Assembly (NCBI GenBank): GCA_038199755.1
Contig: JBBPYR010000041.1
Location: forward strand, 1-10,783
Source: JBBPYR01 sp038199755
Lineage (GTDB): Bacteria; Chloroflexota; Ktedonobacteria; Ktedonobacterales; Ktedonobacteraceae
Direction of reading: 5' to 3'
Length of the DNA: 10,783 nucleotides
Both the position numbers and the translations under genes were made by a program. The stretch's first letter is position 1; each line of letters opens with the position of its first letter. The notes under the pieces were generated by a model, which worked only from the letters and a program-made list of their open reading frames with translations, ran no database searches and was not told where the DNA came from. This document shows positions 6,539 to 10,783 of this stretch, piece by piece.

Positions 6539-8773
6539 CAAAGCATTGGTTGTGTTACGCCAGTTTACTGTCGGTGCCATCAGCTGAGGATCAATACGAT
6601 CTTTGTAATGTATCGCAAGCTTCATGAGCGATTCCAAAAGCGTCTCATGTAAAAGATGGGGTTCGAGGCCAAGGTCAAGCAATTTGGTGTGCATTGCATT
6701 ATAGTAATGCTGTTCCTGCTCTACGCGTGGATTAGGGAGATATGTCACCTCTGCCCGTAGGCCGAGGGTCTTGCTGTGCTTCACGACCATCTCGGCCAAT
6801 TCGAGCAAGGAAAATTGCTCAGTGATCTGGTTGAACACGCGATATTCACCCGCATCCGCTGGCGTAAGTACTGCTAGTTCGACGCAACGAATAGTGTCCC
6901 GTATATTGATGTAACCGCGTGTCTGACCGCCTCTGCCATAAATGGTGAGAGGATAGCCAGCTGCCACCTGCAAACAAAAACGATTCAGGGCCGTGCCATA
7001 TACTTGGTCGTAGTCAAAGCGGGTTGCCAGCCGAGCATCCATGCGTGTCTCGTCAGTTTCAACGCCATAGACCACGCCTTGATTGAGGTCAGTGGCACGA
7101 ATGCCCCAGATTTTGCAGCAGAACATGATATTGTGGCTATCGTGAACCTTTGAGTTCCCACACCAAACAGGCTTACCATTACGCCGAACCATGATGATAC
7201 CATCACCTGGAACTTCGCAACAATATATCATGCCAGCATAATCTTCTACCCAATCATTAGGATCATCCGGCAGTTGATTAACCTGAAGAATAGTTGTCTT
7301 GGTGAAATTTACTCTGTACTCTATGTTTTTTGTCCATCCAATACCTCCTGTTCTATCTAGAACAGAGATATTGGCTGAAAGCCCTAGCTTAATGGCTAAC
7401 TCCTGTACATCATCAGCAAGTTGCTTAGATGATGTATAGTAACGTCCATAGTCGCTATCACGGTCCATCCAACTACCATCACCAGACATCAAGGCATTAA
7501 AGAGGATTCTCAGTTGTCGCTTCGAGAGGTTGAATAGCTCATGCGGAATGTGTTTTGTGAGGCTGGTACCGAGTCTAGCAAGATAGACAGCAAGCTGAGT
7601 ATTGAAGAGATAGTTCGATTTTTGATCGCGGTCTTTAAATGAGTACACATCATGTACGCACCCAAATGCAGCTGCAATTTTCTCAAAGACAGTATATATC
7701 TCGTCTAAATTTGCACCGACCTTCTGGTTAATGCATACACGATAGGGTAATTTTCTGTACTTTCCATTATCGACACTTCCTTCAGCGATATACCACCCTA
7801 AAAAGTGTAACCAATCATCCATTGGTATCTCAATATCTGGTGTCTTATGGTCAGCATCACTCAGAAAAGCGTGTCCTGGTACAGTAAACGTTTCACGCTC
7901 TTCTCCTTCCCACTCTGAAGTGAGATGATAGCGATTGTACTTGCCGAGAATATCCTTTGCTTCCTCAAACCGCATTGCTTCGGTGCCATCGCGTCGCTTG
8001 TATGAAGTTACCATGCGATGATTAGGAGTAACACAGAGGTCGAGGCGACGCTGCTCAAGACAATACATGGGACCTTCATAGAGGTATTCCATACGTGCGC
8101 TCGGCTTTGCATAGACTAGATGAGCATCGTCAAGTTGCCTAGTTGCGACCTCATCCTCGTTAGAAAGGTCCTTGAAGAGCTTCCATCCGTTACGTGTGAG
8201 TACCTCTGTCTGGTCATCGTAGCATAAATGATAAAAACTGCCTGGTTGTTTGGGGAAGGGCAGCGTATCTTTGCGTCCCTTATGCTGAACCTCGATGAAG
8301 CCCTCTTCGATATCTATGTTGGGGGTCCCATACTCGCCCATTGTGCCTAACTTGACGAGGTGACAATTCGGGGCAAACTCTTTGATGGCATAGAGCACAT
8401 TCAGCGTTCCCACCACATTATTTACCTGCGTGAAAACAGCATGCTTACGATCAATCATTGAATAGGGGGCGGAACGCTGTTCCGCGAAATGTACCACCGC
8501 CTCCGGCTGAAATGCCTGAAATGCCGCTGCCAGCACATCATAGTCCGTCGCATCGCCAATATAAACATCAATGGTATGCCCAGAAATGTCGCGCCAAGTA
8601 CGCACACGCTCGTGCAGTGTTTCTATGGGAAGCAAACTATTAAATCCGTGTTCAAGATCAAAGTATCGTCGTTGCAGGCTATCGAAAATGGCAACCTCGT
8701 GACCCTTTTGCGAAAAGTACAGAGCTTGCGGCCAACCCAGGTATCCGTCACCGCCCAGGACGAGAATACGCAT
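6536..8773 (-). CDS. sqdB: UDP-sulfoquinovose synthase precursor (SqdB/SQD1), intein-containing
   Basis: SqdB makes UDP-sulfoquinovose from UDP-glucose and sulfite using bound NAD; the product is the head-group donor for the sulfolipid SQDG. The 745-residue precursor consists of exteins 1-183 and 541-745 around a 357-residue intein. Joined, the exteins give 388 residues, a normal SqdB length. The extended-SDR signatures are the Rossmann motif GGDGYLGW (8-14), LGTMGEYGTP with Thr144, and SFYHL with catalytic Tyr181, which continues after the intein as SKVHDSHN with Lys542 (Lys185 in the mature enzyme). IRATDLNQGVVYG follows, as in plant and cyanobacterial SQD1. Catalytic Tyr and Lys are split by the intein, so activity should depend on splicing. 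GGAGGG lies 3 bases before the ATG at 8773. The gene faces the glycosyltransferase gene, with a 25-base gap. Confidence 0.95.
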   Translation of the reverse strand: MRILVLGGDGYLGWPQALYFSQKGHEVAIFDSLQRRYFDLEHGFNSLLPIETLHERVRTWRDISGHTIDVYIGDATDYDVLAAAFQAFQPEAVVHFAEQRSAPYSMIDRKHAVFTQVNNVVGTLNVLYAIKEFAPNCHLVKLGTMGEYGTPNIDIEEGFIEVQHKGRKDTLPFPKQPGSFYHLCYDDQTEVLTRNGWKLFKDLSNEDEVATRQLDDAHLVYAKPSARMEYLYEGPMYCLEQRRLDLCVTPNHRMVTSYKRRDGTEAMRFEEAKDILGKYNRYHLTSEWEGEERETFTVPGHAFLSDADHKTPDIEIPMDDWLHFLGWYIAEGSVDNGKYRKLPYRVCINQKVGANLDEIYTVFEKIAAAFGCVHDVYSFKDRDQKSNYLFNTQLAVYLARLGTSLTKHIPHELFNLSKRQLRILFNALMSGDGSWMDRDSDYGRYYTSSKQLADDVQELAIKLGLSANISVLDRTGGIGWTKNIEYRVNFTKTTILQVNQLPDDPNDWVEDYAGMIYCCEVPGDGIIMVRRNGKPVWCGNSKVHDSHNIMFCCKIWGIRATDLNQGVVYGVETDETRMDARLATRFDYDQVYGTALNRFCLQVAAGYPLTIYGRGGQTRGYINIRDTIRCVELAVLTPADAGEYRVFNQITEQFSLLELAEMVVKHSKTLGLRAEVTYLPNPRVEQEQHYYNAMHTKLLDLGLEPHLLHETLLESLMKLAIHYKDRIDPQLMAPTVNWRNTTNAL
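7154..8224 (-). mobile_element. Intein with LAGLIDADG homing endonuclease inserted in sqdB
   Basis: This in-frame protein intron spans residues Cys184-Asn540 of the precursor (357 residues). Splicing block A starts CYDDQTEVLTRNGW (Cys184 is the first nucleophile). Block B carries TPNH (249-252, with His252). Blocks F and G run from about GMIYCCEV to the C-terminal WCGN, followed by Ser541 as the +1 nucleophile. Between them are two LAGLIDADG-type motifs, LGWYIAEG (325-332) and LFNALMSGDG (424-433), with acidic residues Glu331 and Asp432 retained. A helix region TSSKQLADDVQELAIKLG (447-464) fits endonuclease block H. The penultimate residue is Gly539 rather than the usual His. Base composition differs from the host gene: the 60 bases from 7321 contain 22 G+C, against 30 in the 60 bases from 8521. 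Boundaries are exact because removal restores SFYHLSKVHDSHN. Confidence 0.95.
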
Positions 8774-8784
8774 GGACCCTCCAT
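8772..8784 (-). promoter_or_regulatory. Small hairpin covering the sqdB ribosome binding site and start
   Basis: On the sqdB transcript, AUGGA (8780-8784) can pair with UCCAU (8772-8776) around a GGG loop. The Shine-Dalgarno GGAGGG lies partly in stem and loop, and the first two bases of the start codon are in the stem. With five pairs and a three-base loop the stability is modest, so an effect on translation is only a possibility. Confidence 0.3.
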
Positions 8785-8833
8785 GTAATCAGTTAGTAGC
8801 CAGACATGAGCCGTTGCACACATCTCTTTTTAG

Positions 8834-8863
8834 AGTGTACAATCTCTCACCACTTTATATCAA
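8834..8863 (-). promoter_or_regulatory. Candidate sqdB promoter
   Basis: On the minus strand, TTGATA (8858-8863) and TACACT (8834-8839) are 18 bases apart, matching consensus at five and four positions. Transcription would start near 8827, giving a leader of about 54 bases. The long inverted repeat at 8873-8922 ends ten bases upstream of the -35 box. Confidence 0.45.
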
Positions 8864-8872
8864 ATAGCAGAC

Positions 8873-8922
8873 TGCCAATAGTAAGCTTTCCTTCAAGAAG
8901 AAGCAAAAGCTTACTATTGGCA
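8873..8922. repeat. Perfect 17-bp inverted repeat upstream of sqdB
   Basis: Arms 8873-8889 and 8906-8922 (TGCCAATAGTAAGCTTT and its exact complement) flank a 16-base loop. The repeat lies between the end of the TPR gene and the sqdB promoter on the minus strand. No T-run follows in the direction of TPR transcription, so it is not a standard intrinsic terminator. It could end or stabilise the TPR message, act as an operator just above the sqdB promoter, or be a small mobile repeat. The rest of 8923-9009 shows no gene or further structure. Confidence 0.75.
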
Positions 8923-9009
8923 CGAGCAAGCAGTATTAAAAAGATACATGACAAAGGAAACGCTGTCCCTATGGCCCAGTGTATCCACACACGCCCATAC
9001 GGGGAGAAT

Positions 9010-9771
9010 TCACGACTGGGAGGAACCCCTGTGGGGTAAACGGGCGAGTGCTTTTGTGCGCCCCTGTTGTATCGTCGTATCATGCGGTGCAATCTTTATA
9101 GCTTGCTCGTAAGTATCAATCGCCTCTTGATAGCGGCGCAAGCGGAGCAGCACGCTCCCTTTCGCAGCATAGGCGGACACAAAACGCGGTGCTAGCTGTG
9201 TCACCCGATGATATGCCAGCAACGCTTCCTCTATCCAGTTTAAGCTATAGAACGCAATATTTCCCTTGCTCATATACGCGGTTGCCATGTTCTCGTCCAA
9301 CTCGGTTGCCTGCTCATAAGCGGCAAAAGCATCCGTATAATGGCGAAACGTCCAGAGCAGGAACCCTTTATTCACATGGAAGAGTGCAACCGTGGGGTCA
9401 GAGTGTACAGCTTGTTCAAAGGCGGCAAAGGCCTTTTTCCGTAGGCCCAGCTGATAGAAAATGCAACCCTTTCCATAAAATGCAGGACCACATTGGGGTT
9501 GCAGACGCAGAGCCTGCTCAAAATCGGTCAGGGCCTCTTGATAATACTTCAGATAGTAGAGCATGGTGCCTTTATTTACATAGGCATCGGCACTATTCGG
9601 ATCAAGGAGGAGCACACGCTTAAAGGCGGCTAAAGCCTCTTTATACTGTCCACTTTTCGCATAGGTCTCACCATCGACGAACCACAATTCTTTCGTTTTC
9701 TGCGGAACGGAAGGAGAATGTAACATGCCATGTTCTGAGGTAGCATTTTGCAGTTGTTTTTGCTTCGCCAT
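9010..9771 (-). CDS. Tetratricopeptide repeat (TPR) protein
   Basis: With the start chosen here the product is 253 residues. After a polar leader of about 30 residues it consists of six consecutive TPR units of about 34 residues. Each has the Gly/Ala-Tyr...Ala...Pro pattern: WFVDGETYAKSGQYKEA, AYVNKGTMLYYLKYYQEA, AFYGKGCIFYQLGLRKKA, FHVNKGFLLWTFRHYTDA, AYMSKGNIAFYSLNWIEEA and AYAAKGSVLLRLRRYQEA. TPR arrays are helical scaffolds for protein-protein contact; no enzymatic domain, membrane span or signal peptide is seen, and the partner is unknown. ATG 9771 is preferred because GGGGTGAG lies about 4 bases upstream. The frame stays open upstream, with ATG codons at 9909 and 9906 behind GAGAGGG, which would add about 46 residues unlike TPR sequence. 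It is divergent from the DsbA-fold gene and stands alone. Confidence 0.85.
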   Translation of the reverse strand: MAKQKQLQNATSEHGMLHSPSVPQKTKELWFVDGETYAKSGQYKEALAAFKRVLLLDPNSADAYVNKGTMLYYLKYYQEALTDFEQALRLQPQCGPAFYGKGCIFYQLGLRKKAFAAFEQAVHSDPTVALFHVNKGFLLWTFRHYTDAFAAYEQATELDENMATAYMSKGNIAFYSLNWIEEALLAYHRVTQLAPRFVSAYAAKGSVLLRLRRYQEAIDTYEQAIKIAPHDTTIQQGRTKALARLPHRGSSQS

Positions 9772-10014
9772 CGCTCTCACCCCAAGAGGATTTGTGGGCA
9801 GTTCGAGTATATCATACACAACAAGCCCCAGACATAAGTATACCTCTTGCACCTTCAAAAAGCCACGTTTGCGATCCGACAAGCAACACAGATGCTGCCT
9901 TGACATCATCCCTCTCAAAAACGTATCCTATATCTACCCGCTTCATTTTATGAAGTTATGTGTTTCTACATTCCACGTATCTGTCTATACTCACGAGAGG
10001 AGCATATTCCCGCA

Positions 10015-10653
10015 ATGACGACCCTAGAAAATAGTACAGCGGTAACGATTAATGTACATATAGACCCGCTCTGTCCGCTCGCATGGCGCACAGCTCTGTG
10101 GCTCCGCGAAGTTCACCAGGTTCGGCCAGTACAGATTGTTTGGCGATTATTTAGCCTGGAGATAGTCAATCGCAAAGCAGATGCAGAGCCGGATTATGTA
10201 AACGGCTATGGTTGGGCAGCCTTACGCTCGCTCGCTCTGGCACGCAGCAAGGGCGGCAATGAAGCCTTCGAGAAGTTGTATGTTGCGCTGGGTAATGCAC
10301 AACACGGACGAAAAGAGAGTATCCGTGAAAAAGAGGTAGTGGCAGCCTGTGCGCAACAAGCTGGTCTGGGTGCGGGCTTTGTTGACGAGGCACTGGCCAC
10401 CGACAGCACCATTCAAGATGTGCTGAACGACCACCAGGAAGCGGTACAACGCTATCATGCCTTTGGCGTGCCAACACTCGCCTTCGAAGGCTCAGACGTT
10501 GGCTTCTATGGGCCAATCATTCATAGCGTTCCCAGCGGTCAAGAGGCGGCAGAGCTCTGGGACTACACGTCCTGGGCGCTACGCCAGCCCAATCTCTTTG
10601 AGTTGAAACGCGACCGCGCACAAACACAATGGGGACCAGTGGCGGCAGACTAA
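10015..10653 (+). CDS. DsbA-fold thioredoxin-like protein (Rv2466c/FrnE-like) with a single active-site Cys
   Basis: This cytoplasmic protein of 212 residues has the DsbA-type thioredoxin fold. The active-site region near the N-terminus reads IDPLCPLAW (16-24), resembling the DPxCPWCW region of Rv2466c-type mycothiol-dependent nitroreductases and FrnE proteins. Only Cys20 is present; the resolving cysteine is replaced by Ala23. An all-helical insertion follows (about 55-148), then the cis-proline loop FGVPTLAF with Pro153, typical of the fold. A monothiol or glutathione/mycothiol-linked role is possible, but the substrate is unknown. ATG 10015 is used because AGAGGAG (9996-10002) lies upstream, though at a long 12-base spacing; an in-frame ATG at 9958 would add 19 residues not expected for the family and has no ribosome binding site. 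No signal peptide is seen. The divergent TPR gene suggests no clear pathway. Confidence 0.78.
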   Translation: MTTLENSTAVTINVHIDPLCPLAWRTALWLREVHQVRPVQIVWRLFSLEIVNRKADAEPDYVNGYGWAALRSLALARSKGGNEAFEKLYVALGNAQHGRKESIREKEVVAACAQQAGLGAGFVDEALATDSTIQDVLNDHQEAVQRYHAFGVPTLAFEGSDVGFYGPIIHSVPSGQEAAELWDYTSWALRQPNLFELKRDRAQTQWGPVAAD

Positions 10654-10690
10654 TTCTCTTTCAATAAGCACAAGAGCAGGGAAGTGGTAG

Positions 10691-10740
10691 CCGCAGGGTT
10701 CCACATACCTGCGGGTGTGCGTTTGCTTTTATTGTTGTTT
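10691..10740 (+). terminator. Possible intrinsic terminator after the DsbA-fold gene
   Basis: CCGCAGG (10691-10697) pairs with CCTGCGG (10708-10714) across a 10-base loop, about 37 bases after the stop codon. A T-rich tail (GTTTGCTTTTATTGTTGTTT, 10721-10740) follows, but starts about seven bases after the stem, so this is a weak fit to a rho-independent terminator. Nothing else is recognised up to the window end. Confidence 0.4.
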
Positions 10741-10783
10741 ATTCAAGAAACGCTACATGCGTACCAAACCTTCAGTCACCATA

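Noticed and set aside
6985..7206. Minus-strand open frame across the C-terminal intein junction.
   Set aside because: It is out of frame with sqdB and the intein, and both of those are strongly supported by motifs.
7154..8224. Possibility that the sqdB insert is a domain fusion or a group I/II intron.
   Set aside because: The insert is in frame with Cys...Asn/Ser splice-junction residues and a TPNH block, and its exact removal restores the SQD1 motif; this fits an intein and not an RNA intron or a fused domain.
9025..9037. ACCCC-TGT-GGGGT hairpin near the 3' end of the TPR gene, possibly a terminator.
   Set aside because: It lies wholly within the coding frame before the stop at 9010 and has no T-run; five pairs are too few for a confident call.
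9964..9991. TATACT (9986-9991) as a promoter -10 for the DsbA-fold gene.
   Set aside because: The predicted start would fall on the ribosome binding site at 9996-10002, and no -35 match better than three of six is present.

Overview
The window looks like ordinary chromosome from a free-living, metabolically versatile bacterium. The combination of a LutBC lactate-oxidation system, a UDP-sulfoquinovose synthase, a diacylglycerol-type glycosyltransferase and long non-coding gaps with large inverted repeats is compatible with Chloroflexota of the Ktedonobacter type. That placement is inference, because no rRNA or other marker gene is present. There are eight protein genes (one running off the left edge), no tRNA or rRNA, and no CRISPR array.

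Left part (1-5317): a lactate-use locus. On the minus strand, lctP (lactate permease), lutC and lutB (iron-sulfur subunit, cut by the left edge) form one unit; lutC and lutB overlap by four bases, and an intercistronic hairpin separates lctP from lutC. A FadR-type GntR regulator, the probable lactate sensor (LldR-like), is divergent on the plus strand. The 692-base gap between permease and regulator is AT-rich. It holds a near-consensus promoter for the regulator with a small palindrome inside it, a candidate promoter for lctP, and a 123-base inverted-repeat element in the regulator's presumed leader.

Middle part (5401-8773): a glycolipid pair transcribed towards each other. The plus-strand gene is a GT28-type glycosyltransferase of the MGDG-synthase/diacylglycerol-glucosyltransferase class. 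The minus-strand gene is SqdB/SQD1, which makes the UDP-sulfoquinovose head-group donor for sulfolipid. SqdB is interrupted by a 357-residue intein with a LAGLIDADG endonuclease. The intein sits between the catalytic Tyr and Lys of the YxxxK motif, so the enzyme should be inactive until splicing occurs. This is the most notable feature of the window.

Right part (8774-10783): a 17-bp perfect hairpin, a minus-strand protein of six tetratricopeptide repeats, a divergent DsbA-fold protein (Rv2466c-like) that keeps only the first active-site cysteine, and a possible terminator.
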